A DNA stretch of 6,536 nt from Rhodospirillaceae bacterium (lineage in GTDB: Bacteria > Pseudomonadota > Alphaproteobacteria > UBA11136). The stretch's first letter is position 1. Each line of letters opens with the position of its first letter. This document shows, piece after piece, positions 1 through 6,371 of this stretch. The position numbers and the translations under genes were made by a program. The stretch is taken from contig NZAO01000062.1 of the NCBI GenBank assembly GCA_002686135.1, positions 37,889 through 44,424 of the forward strand, read 5' to 3'. The notes under the pieces are model-generated. The model did not search any database. It was not told the origin of the DNA and saw only the letters and a list, made by a program, of their open reading frames with translations.

Positions 1-1298
1 ACGGCGTCATCCCCGGCGCGGAGCTCAGGCCGGTCGGAGAACCTCACGCTGACATCGGTAAAGCCGAAATCCTTGTAGACCGAGAGAAGGAGGCCACAGA
101 AAGCTTTGGTTTCGCCGGTGATCTGGTCCTCGGTGCAGAAGATATGGGCGTCGTCCTGGATGAAGGCACGCACCCGCATCAGGCCGTGTAGGGCACCGGA
201 AGGCTCGTTGCGGTGGCAACAGCCGAACTCGGCCATGCGCAGCGGCAGGTCGCGGTAACTCTTGATTCCCTGGCGGAAAATCTGCACGTGGCAGGGGCAG
301 TTCATTGGTTTCAGGGCGAGTATTTTCTCTTCTGATTCGGCGGTGAACATGTTCTCGCGGAATTTCTCCCAATGGCCGGATTCCTCCCATAGCGAGCGGT
401 CCACCAGCTGCGGTGTGTTGACCTCGATGTAGCCTGCCTGTGCCAGCCGCGAACGGATGTAGGATTCGATGGTGCGGTAGAGGGTCCAGCCCTTGTCGTG
501 CCAGAAGACGCTGCCGGCGGCTTCCTCCTGAAGGTGGAACAGGGACATTTCGCGGCCCAGGCGACGGTGATCGCGTTTCTCCGCCTCTTCCAGCCGGTGC
601 AGGTAGGCTTTGAGGTCCTTTTCGCTGAACCAGGCGGTGCCGTAGATGCGTTGCAGCATCTCGTTCCTGGAATCGCCGCGCCAATAGGCCCCGGCCAGCT
701 TCATCAGCTTGAAACCCCTGCCGATCTTGCCGGTGGACGGAAAATGCGGGCCGCGGCAGAGATCGATGAAGTCGCCCTGGCGGTAGAGGCCGATGGACTC
801 GTCCTTGGGGATCGCCTCGATGATCTCGGCCTTGTAGTGCTCACCCGCATCCTTGAAGAACAGGATCGCCTCGCCACGGTCCCAGACCTCGCGGGTGATG
901 GCCTCGTCGCGTTTGACGATCTCGCGCATGCGGGCCTCGATTTTCTCGAGGTCCTCAGGCGTGAAGGGCTTAGTGCGGGAAAAATCGTAATAGAAGCCAT
1001 CCTCGATATTGGGGCCGATGGTGACCTGGGTTTCCGGATACAGTTCCTTCACCGCCTCGGCCATCACATGGGCGCAATCATGGCGCAGCAGCCCCAGGGC
1101 GTCGTCGTCTTTCGAGGTGATGATGCCTATGCAAGCGTCGTTTTCTATGGGCGCCAGAAGATCGGTCAGCTCCCCGTCCACGCGCACGGCCAGAGCGGCC
1201 TTGGCAAGGCCGGGGCCGATATCGGCGGCAATGTCGGCGCCGGAAACCGGCCCTTCGTACTGCCGGACGCTGCCATCGGGCAGGGTTATGGCAACCAT
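1..1298 (-). CDS. thrS: Threonyl-tRNA synthetase, N-terminal 432 residues (cut by window edge)
   Basis: Class II aminoacyl-tRNA synthetase that charges tRNA-Thr with threonine in the cytoplasm and edits mis-attached serine. Reading the minus strand from ATG at 1298-1296 gives an open frame to the window edge. It shows a TGS-like N-terminus (about residues 1-60) and an editing domain with the HxxxH motif (H73, H77) and the CRGPH motif (C181, H185). The catalytic domain has C334 in MNCPCH, R363 in HRNEPSG and H385 in QDDAHIFC. C334 and H385 match the positions of two of the three zinc ligands of the E. coli enzyme. Motif 3, the third zinc histidine and the anticodon-binding domain lie outside the window. 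The start is supported by a GAGAGG Shine-Dalgarno just upstream and by the TGS domain beginning at once. The gene follows two glycosyltransferase genes on the same strand but has its own promoter. Identity is essentially certain; only the 3' end is unseen. Confidence 0.97.
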   Translation of the reverse strand, partial: MVAITLPDGSVRQYEGPVSGADIAADIGPGLAKAALAVRVDGELTDLLAPIENDACIGIITSKDDDALGLLRHDCAHVMAEAVKELYPETQVTIGPNIEDGFYYDFSRTKPFTPEDLEKIEARMREIVKRDEAITREVWDRGEAILFFKDAGEHYKAEIIEAIPKDESIGLYRQGDFIDLCRGPHFPSTGKIGRGFKLMKLAGAYWRGDSRNEMLQRIYGTAWFSEKDLKAYLHRLEEAEKRDHRRLGREMSLFHLQEEAAGSVFWHDKGWTLYRTIESYIRSRLAQAGYIEVNTPQLVDRSLWEESGHWEKFRENMFTAESEEKILALKPMNCPCHVQIFRQGIKSYRDLPLRMAEFGCCHRNEPSGALHGLMRVRAFIQDDAHIFCTEDQITGETKAFCGLLLSVYKDFGFTDVSVRFSDRPELRAGDDA

Positions 1299-1334
1299 TA
1301 TCCTCTCTTTATCCTCATTGGCCTACGTGGCCGC

Positions 1335-1362
1335 AATGTAAAAGGATTGGGGGGCCTGTCAA
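1335..1362 (-). promoter_or_regulatory. Sigma70-type promoter of thrS
   Basis: On the minus strand a perfect TTGACA (1362-1357) is followed after 16 bp by TACATT (1340-1335, four of six matches to TATAAT). The predicted transcription start is near 1328, giving a leader of about 30 nt before the thrS ATG at 1298. The TGA stop codon of the upstream GT9 gene (1361-1359) lies inside the -35 box. The site fits independent expression of thrS. The short leader leaves no room for a folded operator such as the E. coli thrS autoregulatory leader. Assignment is by eye only. Confidence 0.6.
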
Positions 1363-2291
1363 GGTTGGCGCAATCTAAGGGAAGACACCACCTCTTCCAC
1401 GCCAAGCCCGGTCAGGGGGTCGCGGCGCAGGATGTCCACATCCACCCCCCGCGGCGCGCACAGGGCGGGGTCGGAATCGCCAGAAAAAAGCACCAGCGAG
1501 GGACAGCCGCAGGCAGCGATCACATGCATGGGGCCGGTATCGTTGCCCACCGCCCCGCGCGCGCCGCGGGCCAGCGCCGCGATATCTTCCAGTTCGGTTT
1601 CCCCGCACAGGTTGCGAATCTCTGGACAGGCGGCTGCGATGGCGGCCATCACCTGGCCGTCGCCGCGCCCGCCCAGAAGCACTGGGGTTAGCCCCTTTTC
1701 CACCAGATGTTGCGCCAGCGCCCCGTAGGAATCCGCCCCCCAGTGCTTGGCCGGGCGATGCACGGCCCCGCCCGGCGCCAGCAACACGAAATCGCCCTCC
1801 AAGGCGAAGCGGGAGATGTCGCCCACCATCCATGAGAGGTCCGGTTCAGGCGTTTCGGCGATACCGGCGCGGGCCAGCTGTTGGGCCTGGCGGTCCAGGG
1901 TATGCATGAGGTCACGTTCCAAGTTGTCATGGGGGTGGGAACACCCCTTAGCGATCCCCGACCATTGCGGCGCAGGGCCGGGCCGGAACAGGCGGAAATA
2001 AAAGCTGCTGCGGTCGGAGGTCTGGAGGTCGTAGACGCGGTCGAAACATGCCCCACGCAGGCGGCGGCGCAGGGCCAGCCACGAAAATATCTGGAGCAAA
2101 TGGGGGCGGTCATCCACCCAGACCTCATCGAAATAGCCGCATTCCCGCGCCAGCGCCGCGAAAGGCGCAGTGGTGAGCAGAGTGATCCGCGCCTCACGGT
2201 GAAATTCCCGGATCACCCTGAAGGGCCCCATGGCCTGGATGAAATCGCCCAGAGCACCGAGCTTGATGACGAGGATGTGGGAAGCGGTCAT
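1359..2291 (-). CDS. Glycosyltransferase family 9, ADP-heptose:LPS heptosyltransferase-like
   Basis: Predicted cytoplasmic transferase of the GT9 family, which adds heptose or a related sugar from a nucleotide donor to the lipopolysaccharide core. The 310-residue product begins with the family's first strand and glycine loop (HILVIKLGALGDF, residues 5-17). The C-terminal Rossmann domain has LAPGG (171-175), the basic KHW (182-184) and the donor-site signature GNDTGPMH (249-256). Length is slightly below the 320-350 usual for WaaC/WaaF/WaaQ proteins. I chose ATG 2291 because it puts the first strand at the usual distance from the N-terminus. A TTG at 2303 in the same frame would add MTAS and overlap the upstream GT4 stop by four bases. 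Either way the pair is almost certainly co-transcribed and coupled. The acceptor sugar cannot be told from sequence, so no waa symbol is given. Confidence 0.9.
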   Translation of the reverse strand: MTASHILVIKLGALGDFIQAMGPFRVIREFHREARITLLTTAPFAALARECGYFDEVWVDDRPHLLQIFSWLALRRRLRGACFDRVYDLQTSDRSSFYFRLFRPGPAPQWSGIAKGCSHPHDNLERDLMHTLDRQAQQLARAGIAETPEPDLSWMVGDISRFALEGDFVLLAPGGAVHRPAKHWGADSYGALAQHLVEKGLTPVLLGGRGDGQVMAAIAAACPEIRNLCGETELEDIAALARGARGAVGNDTGPMHVIAACGCPSLVLFSGDSDPALCAPRGVDVDILRRDPLTGLGVEEVVSSLRLRQP

Positions 2292-2299
2292 AGAGGCGG

Positions 2300-3523
2300 T
2301 CAAATCAACACCGGCCTCTTGGCGCGTCCCGACGCCATGATCTCGTCATAGACGGCCAGGGTGCGGCTACACATTTTCCGTTTGGAAAAATTCTTATGGA
2401 TGTAGTTGATGGCGGTCTTGAACAGGAGTTCCCGTTCCTCGGGACCAAGCTCCAGGGCACGCTCCAGAGCCACCGCCAGAGCCCCGGTATCGCCTGGCGT
2501 AAACAGCCAGCCGGTCTTTCCCGGGCGCACCGTCTCGCGCGCGCCGCCATGATCGGAAGCGACCACTGGCCGCCCCATGGCCTGGGCCTCCACCGCCACG
2601 CGGCCGAAGGCTTCCGGGTCAGTGGAGGCCGACACCACTACATCGGCCAGCATATAGGCCGCCGGCATGTCGGTGCAGTGCTCCACCACATGCACAATGT
2701 TACCAAGCCCGCGCCGTCGGAGCAGGGTTTCCAGTTCTTTGCGGTATCCCATCCGCCCCTGGTCGGAGCCCACCAGAAGACAGCGAATATCGTGACGCCC
2801 GAGCCGCGCCAGGGCATCGATCATCATGGTCTGGCCCTTCCACCGCGTCATGCGGCCGGGTAACATCACCACCGGCACGCCGTCTGGCAGACGCCATTCG
2901 GTGGCAAGCTGTACCATGCGTTCGGCGCTGACCTGGGCGGGGTTGAAACGGTTAAGGTCAATGCCGCGGTAAATGAGGCGGATGCAGTCTTCTTCCAAAC
3001 CGTAGGTTTTTTGGATGTGGTCGCCGATGAAGCGGGAGATGGCGATCACCTTTTCACCCCTGGTCATGATGGAATTGTAATGTTTCTTAAGGAAATTACC
3101 TGGATCGGTATAGGCGCCGTGGAAGGTGGTGACGAAATGAACATCGGCCCGCCGGGCCGCGGAAAAGGCACTCCAGGCCGGAGCCCGTGAACGCACATGG
3201 ACGATATCCACTTCGTGCTCGCGGATGATTTTTTCGAGGCGGCCGATATTGGCGAAGATGGTGCACGGGTTCTTCGAATGCAGCGGCAGACCGAAATGAG
3301 CCACCTTGGCACGTTCCAGTTCCCGCACCATGGCCCCGCCATTGGAAGCCACTAGGGATTTAGCGCCCGACCTTGCCACGGTGATAGCCACATCCACGGC
3401 GCCCCGCTCGACCCCGCCGCCGCCTGTCTCCAGAGAGGGGAGAACCTGCAGAATCGTTGGTTTATCCCGTTTCTTGGCTTCCCGTCCGGTGTTAGACTCG
3501 TGATTCTCGGTCATGTCATCCAT
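2300..3523 (-). CDS. Glycosyltransferase family 4 (GT-B fold)
   Basis: Retaining GT4 transferase of 407 residues, expected at the cytoplasmic face of the inner membrane, moving a sugar from a nucleotide donor to a lipopolysaccharide or other envelope glycan. Visible marks are the N-terminal strand and glycine loop (TILQVLPSLETGGGGVERG, 23-41), FHGAY (134-138), and the start of the donor domain at VVMLPGRMTRWKGQ (218-231). The EX7E motif runs from E304 to E312 in PEAFGRVAVE, followed by MGRPVVASDHGG. The first 20 residues are polar and poorly structured, and I see no membrane segment. ATG 3523 and ATG 3514 (Met4) are both possible; neither has a strong Shine-Dalgarno. It is the first gene of a minus-strand pair with GT9 and is divergent from the hydrolase gene only 25 bp away. 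Family assignment is firm; sugar and acceptor are unknown. Confidence 0.93.
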   Translation of the reverse strand: MDDMTENHESNTGREAKKRDKPTILQVLPSLETGGGGVERGAVDVAITVARSGAKSLVASNGGAMVRELERAKVAHFGLPLHSKNPCTIFANIGRLEKIIREHEVDIVHVRSRAPAWSAFSAARRADVHFVTTFHGAYTDPGNFLKKHYNSIMTRGEKVIAISRFIGDHIQKTYGLEEDCIRLIYRGIDLNRFNPAQVSAERMVQLATEWRLPDGVPVVMLPGRMTRWKGQTMMIDALARLGRHDIRCLLVGSDQGRMGYRKELETLLRRRGLGNIVHVVEHCTDMPAAYMLADVVVSASTDPEAFGRVAVEAQAMGRPVVASDHGGARETVRPGKTGWLFTPGDTGALAVALERALELGPEERELLFKTAINYIHKNFSKRKMCSRTLAVYDEIMASGRAKRPVLI

Positions 3524-3548
3524 CTAGCAGTAACATTCGGTGTATTCC
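3524..3548. other. Very short divergent intergenic gap
   Basis: Only 25 bp separate the GT4 start (3523) from the preferred hydrolase start (3549). Any promoter for either gene must therefore lie partly inside the coding sequence of the other. TAACAT (3531-3536) resembles a plus-strand -10 box, but no acceptable -35 sits at the right distance. I found no convincing minus-strand promoter and no strong Shine-Dalgarno for either gene. Confidence 0.4.
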
Positions 3549-4349
3549 ATGAACGACACACAATCGCCGTCCTCTTCCTCGCCACAGTTTCTAGCATGCG
3601 AAGATGGCGAGAGCATCGCCTATCATGTCCTTCCCGGCCGCACGCCGGGGATCGTCTTTTTCGGCGGGCTTCTCTCCGACATGACCGGGACCAAGGCGAT
3701 GAGCCTGGAAACCCTGTGCCGCCAGACCGGACGGGCCTTCGTACGTTTTGATTATTTTGGTCACGGCGCGTCTTCCGGTACCTTCACCGAAGGCACCATA
3801 AGCCGCTGGAAGGCCGACGCCGTGAGGATTCTCGACGAGGCGACGGAAGGCCCGCAAATCCTGATTGGGTCCAGCCTCGGAGCATGGATCATGATCCTGG
3901 CGGCTCTGGAACGCAGCGAGCGCGTGGCAGGAATGGTGGGCATCGCCGCCGCGCCCGATTTTACCGAGGACCTGATCTGGGAAACTTTGAGCGAAGAGGA
4001 CCGCAATAACTTGCAGGAAACGGGCATTATCGGGATCCCCAACCCTCATGGTAACGAGCCCACCCCGATCTCCCGCGCCCTGATCGAGGACGGGCGCGGG
4101 AACTTAGTGCTGCGCGGGACCATTCCCCTTACCTGTCCGGTGCGGCTTCTCCACGGCCTGCTCGACAGGGAAGTGCCGTCGGAAACCTCGTTGAAACTAG
4201 CCACCAGCCTTGAATCCGACAATGTCACCGTAACCTTTATCAAGAACGGAGATCACCGGCTTTCGAATCTGGAAAGCCTGTCGCGCATCTTCCTGACGGT
4301 GGCGGAGCTTCTCAGCCCGTCGCCCCAGGAAATAGCCGCCAATGATTAG
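3549..4349 (+). CDS. Alpha/beta hydrolase (serine esterase/thioesterase type)
   Basis: Soluble alpha/beta-hydrolase of 266 residues, expected to cleave an ester or thioester through a Ser-Asp-His triad. The sequence shows the oxyanion-side strand VFFGGLLSDMTGTKA (36-50) and FDYFGHGASSG (67-77). The nucleophile elbow is GSSLG, with Ser109. The likely acid is Asp206 in LLHGLLDREVP, and the base is His236 in NGDHRLS. All three sit at normal family spacing. No signal peptide is seen, so the enzyme is probably cytoplasmic. The overall pattern resembles the ABHD10-like group (acyl-protein thioesterases), but the substrate cannot be inferred. ATG 3549 was chosen over GTG 3540 in the same frame, which would add only MYS. 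The first 12 residues are Ser-rich and likely disordered. The gene is divergent from GT4 and converges on the SDR gene, ending 2 bp from its stop. Confidence 0.9.
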   Translation: MNDTQSPSSSSPQFLACEDGESIAYHVLPGRTPGIVFFGGLLSDMTGTKAMSLETLCRQTGRAFVRFDYFGHGASSGTFTEGTISRWKADAVRILDEATEGPQILIGSSLGAWIMILAALERSERVAGMVGIAAAPDFTEDLIWETLSEEDRNNLQETGIIGIPNPHGNEPTPISRALIEDGRGNLVLRGTIPLTCPVRLLHGLLDREVPSETSLKLATSLESDNVTVTFIKNGDHRLSNLESLSRIFLTVAELLSPSPQEIAAND

Positions 4350-4351
4350 CT

Positions 4352-5239
4352 CTAACCGCCGTTGCGGAAGATGGCGTCCAGCCCCTTGCGGTAATCAGGA
4401 AATTCCAGGGTTACGCCCAGTTCTTTCTTGATAAGCGCGTTGCTGACCCGTTTGTTGTCGTCGTAGAAACTGCGCGCCATTTCGGAAAGCTCCGCCTCCT
4501 CGAAGGGAACCGGCGGCGGCGGTTCTACACCCAAAAGTGAACAAGCATAATCCGTCACATCCTGGGGCGGGGCGGGTTCGTCGTCGCAGACGTTGTAAAC
4601 GGTGTTGGGCTGAGGCCGGTCCATGGAAGCCCGCAACACCCGGACCAAATCGGCGATGTGGATGCGCGAGAACACCTGGCCGGGTTTGATTACCTTTTTC
4701 GCCCGCCCCGAGCGTACCGTATCCAGGGCCGAGCGTCCGGGCCCATAAATCCCCGCCAGCCGGAAAATATGGACGGGAACACCCGATGCCTGCCACAGGG
4801 CGCGCCAGCCGTCTTCGGCGACGGCGCGGCGGCGGCCCCTCTCGCCGCTGGGGTTGAGGGGACTTTCCTCGTCTACCGAGACGCCCCCGCGGTCGCCATA
4901 GACGCCGGTGGTGGAGAGATAGCCCGCCCACTGCAGTTCCGGCATGGCAGCTAGTTCCTTGCCGTGCATGTCGAGGACGGGGTCGCCGTCTTCGTCCGGG
5001 GGCACAGAGCTGAGCATATGGGTGACACCCGCGAACACATCCCCAGCAAGGGGCCGGTGGCGGTTAAACTCATGGACTGGTACGTTCTTTAAAGCGTGCT
5101 GGCCTTCCACTTCCGCCATATCACGGCAGGTGCCGGTCACCTCCCAGCCTGCTCCTTTCAACCCTTCGGCCAGGGCGCGCGCGGTAATACCGAAGCCCAA
5201 GCAGAGCAGTTTCGGGGGCTTTACAGCGTGCTCAGTCAT
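4352..5239 (-). CDS. Atypical extended SDR, NAD(P)-dependent epimerase/reductase-like (YeeZ-type)
   Basis: Rossmann-fold protein of 295 residues with a glycine-rich nucleotide-binding loop (LLCLGFGITARALA, GFG at 15-17). It also has STTGVYGD (109-116), which carries the Ser/Thr position of extended SDRs, RLAGIYGPGRS (160-170) and SRIHIADL (191-198), typical of epimerase-like folds. The canonical catalytic YxxxK is absent: the corresponding stretch is Arg-rich (RRRAVAE, with R138 and E142), as in atypical SDR groups such as YeeZ-like proteins. The substrate is unknown and catalysis may differ from classical SDRs. I chose ATG 5239 because it puts the nucleotide-binding strand close to the N-terminus. 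ATG 5287 in frame would add 16 residues (a Thr/Asp/Gly repeat) and cannot be excluded, since an AAAGG lies upstream of it. The gene converges on the hydrolase and diverges from the TPR gene. Confidence 0.85.
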   Translation of the reverse strand: MTEHAVKPPKLLCLGFGITARALAEGLKGAGWEVTGTCRDMAEVEGQHALKNVPVHEFNRHRPLAGDVFAGVTHMLSSVPPDEDGDPVLDMHGKELAAMPELQWAGYLSTTGVYGDRGGVSVDEESPLNPSGERGRRRAVAEDGWRALWQASGVPVHIFRLAGIYGPGRSALDTVRSGRAKKVIKPGQVFSRIHIADLVRVLRASMDRPQPNTVYNVCDDEPAPPQDVTDYACSLLGVEPPPPVPFEEAELSEMARSFYDDNKRVSNALIKKELGVTLEFPDYRKGLDAIFRNGG

Positions 5240-5256
5240 GGCCGAGACCGGTGTAT

Positions 5257-5280
5257 CTGTGTCCGTGCCTGTGTCCGTGC
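5257..5280. repeat. Perfect 12-bp tandem duplication
   Basis: The 12-mer CTGTGTCCGTGC occurs twice in direct succession (5257-5268 and 5269-5280). It falls between the two candidate starts of the SDR gene. If translated from ATG 5287 it produces the low-complexity TDTGTDTDT segment. If ATG 5239 is used it is part of the 5' leader. A 12-bp unit keeps the reading frame when copies are gained or lost. Confidence 0.9.
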
Positions 5281-5294
5281 CGGGCATGGTTCAT

Positions 5295-5307
5295 GAAAAG
5301 CCTTTTC
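5295..5307. promoter_or_regulatory. Short perfect palindrome in divergent spacer
   Basis: GAAAAG-C-CTTTTC forms a 13-bp inverted repeat with a one-base centre. It lies upstream of the far SDR start (5287) and between the divergent SDR and TPR genes. It could be an operator or just a chance palindrome in an A/T-tract region. No terminator role is likely, because the stem is AT-rich apart from its central and end base pairs. Confidence 0.25.
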
Positions 5308-5331
5308 TTTTTTCTCGTAAGAGAGGCAATA

Positions 5332-5360
5332 ATTCTATCTTTCCGTGACAACGATCGGAA
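5332..5360 (-). promoter_or_regulatory. Candidate promoter for the SDR gene
   Basis: On the minus strand TAGAAT (5337-5332, five of six matches to TATAAT) lies 17 bp downstream of TTCCGA (5360-5355, three of six matches to TTGACA). The predicted start of transcription is near 5325, about 38 nt before ATG 5287 and 86 nt before ATG 5239. The -35 is weak, so the call is tentative. The same region must also carry the promoter of the divergent TPR gene, for which I see no clear boxes. Confidence 0.3.
5357..5360 (+). promoter_or_regulatory. Ribosome binding site deciding the TPR gene start
   Basis: GGAA lies 7 nt before ATG 5368. The ATG is followed at once by a well-formed signal peptide. Alternatives upstream in frame (GTG 5251, ATG 5293) lack a comparable site and would bury the signal peptide inside the protein. 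Confidence 0.5.
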
Positions 5361-5367
5361 TGCTTCT

Positions 5368-6222
5368 ATGTGGCGCTGTAACTCCGTCATTTTTTTCTTC
5401 CTTACCGCCACCGTGCTATGCACGGCTTCGCCGTGCGCGCTCTCCCTTGCGGCACGCGCCGGGGAAACACCCGCCAAGCCCGCACCGCCCACGGGAAACG
5501 TGACGGCGGAAGACGAGGCGGAGCTTCAACGCTATAGCAAATGCGCCGGTCTGGCCCGCAAGAATCCCCGGCAGGCCTTCGACCACGCCATGGTCTGGGT
5601 GGAGGGGGACAAGGAAAACATAACTGCCCGGCATTGCCTGGCCATCAGCCTGATCGCCATCCAGGACTACTTCACCGCCGGAGAACAGCTTGAGCGCATC
5701 ATCGCCGATATGGAGCTGGGCGGGCGCGGCCTTCCCCCCGATGTGGCCGTTGAGCTGTACCGCCAGACGGGCCAGGCGTGGATGCTGGCGGCCGAGAACG
5801 AGCGCGCCGCGACGATGTTCACCGCGGCACTGGCCATCACCCCCGACCATGTGGATTCGCTCATTGACCGTGGCATCGTCAAGGCCGAGGCTCGCCGTTA
5901 CTGGGAGGCGCTGGAAGACCTCAACCGCGCCCTGGAACTCGCCCCCGACAGAATCGAGGCCTATATCCTCCGAGCCAACGCCTATCGCGAGCTCAACAGC
6001 ATGGAAATGGCGACAAAAGACGTGGATACGGCCCTGAACATGAGCCCCGACAATCCCGACGCCCTGTTCGAGCGGGCCGCGATCCGCTATTCCGAAAACG
6101 ACCTGTCCGGCGCCCGGGCGGATTGGCGGCGTATTACGAAACTCGTTCCGGGCACACCCCTGGCTCATTCAGCGCAAGTCAATTTAGACCGTATGGACGC
6201 GGTCCTACAGGAAGGAAAGTAG
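5368..6222 (+). CDS. Exported tetratricopeptide-repeat protein
   Basis: Predicted periplasmic TPR scaffold of 284 residues, most likely mediating protein-protein contacts; no enzymatic motif is seen. Residues 1-31 form a signal peptide: short MWRCNS n-region, hydrophobic VIFFFLTATVL core, and an AARA-type signal peptidase I site before GETP. There is no lipobox. A Pro-rich linker (about 32-45) leads to a helical region with two cysteines, C59 (YSKCAGLARKNP) and C90 (ARHCLAISL), which could pair as a disulfide after export. Four clear 34-residue TPRs follow at about 127-160, 161-194, 195-228 and 229-262, each ending in the usual Pro-Asp or Pro-Gly turn (ITPD, LAPD, MSPD, LVPG). ATG 5368 is preferred for its signal peptide and GGAA site; GTG 5251 would give 323 residues. 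It diverges from the SDR gene and is the last gene before an AT-rich stretch. The partner is unknown. Confidence 0.88.
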   Translation: MWRCNSVIFFFLTATVLCTASPCALSLAARAGETPAKPAPPTGNVTAEDEAELQRYSKCAGLARKNPRQAFDHAMVWVEGDKENITARHCLAISLIAIQDYFTAGEQLERIIADMELGGRGLPPDVAVELYRQTGQAWMLAAENERAATMFTAALAITPDHVDSLIDRGIVKAEARRYWEALEDLNRALELAPDRIEAYILRANAYRELNSMEMATKDVDTALNMSPDNPDALFERAAIRYSENDLSGARADWRRITKLVPGTPLAHSAQVNLDRMDAVLQEGK

Positions 6223-6226
6223 GGTT

Positions 6227-6250
6227 TTGGCGGTAGCCAACGCCGGTTTT
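6227..6250 (+). terminator. Weak candidate terminator after the TPR gene
   Basis: Starting five bases past the TPR stop codon, TTGGCG (6227-6232) can pair with CGCCGG (6241-6246) using four GC pairs and two GU pairs around an 8-base loop. TTTT (6247-6250) follows directly. An alternative TTGGC/GCCAA hairpin competes within the same bases. Stem and T-tract are both short, so confidence is low. Confidence 0.3.
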
Positions 6251-6271
6251 AGAAATCGAGATTAGTTACCT

Positions 6272-6296
6272 CTGTCACGCAGTGTGGCAGCGTTTT
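6272..6296 (+). terminator. Candidate rho-independent terminator
   Basis: CTGTCAC (6272-6278) pairs with GTGGCAG (6284-6290) as a 7-bp stem including one GU pair, around loop GCAGT. After two bases, TTTT (6293-6296) follows. It lies 50 bp beyond the TPR stop codon and before the integrase promoter, as expected for a terminator insulating the integrase. The T-tract is short. Confidence 0.4.
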
Positions 6297-6331
6297 AGCC
6301 GTTTATCGCAGTCTTTATCATCATCAACATA

Positions 6332-6363
6332 TACACAAAGCATTTACACAAAGTTTCGCTTTG
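6332..6363. repeat. TACACAAAG direct repeats with inverted CTTTG half-site
   Basis: TACACAAAG occurs at 6332-6340 and 6345-6353, a 13-bp period with spacer CATT. An inverted CTTTG at 6359-6363 faces the second copy (CAAAG-TTTCG-CTTTG). The second repeat overlaps the proposed -35 box of the integrase promoter. Such arrays near integrase genes can be arm-type integrase, excisionase or repressor sites, but that role is inferred only from position. Confidence 0.5.
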
Positions 6364-6371
6364 GTTATCTT
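6343..6371 (+). promoter_or_regulatory. Candidate integrase promoter
   Basis: TTTACA (6343-6348) and TATCTT (6366-6371) are separated by 17 bp; each box is close to the sigma70 consensus (five and four of six matches). The expected transcription start is at about 6378, on top of the integrase ATG at 6377, so the message may be leaderless. No Shine-Dalgarno precedes the ATG, which agrees with that reading. Confidence 0.4.

Noticed and set aside
498..1691. 397-codon open frame on the plus strand antisense to thrS and the end of GT9
   Set aside because: It is the mirror of well-supported coding frames on the minus strand in GC-rich DNA. It crosses the thrS promoter and the junction between two genes, and its product shows no domain.
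1881..2351. 156-codon plus-strand frame opposite GT9
   Set aside because: Shadow of the GT9 and GT4 coding frames, with no start signals or domains.
4356..4367. CCGC-CGTT-GCGG hairpin at the convergent junction as a terminator
   Set aside because: The stem is only 4 bp, there is no T-tract on either strand, and it lies within the SDR coding sequence.
5382..5424. Lipoprotein signal in the TPR protein (Cys18 in ATVLCTAS)
   Set aside because: The residues before the Cys (T-V-L) do not fit the lipobox, which needs a small residue at -1. An AxA signal peptidase I site further on fits better.
5416..6168. 250-codon frame on the minus strand opposite the TPR gene
   Set aside because: The plus strand has a signal peptide and four regular TPRs; the opposite frame has no recognisable fold and depends on high-GC codon bias.
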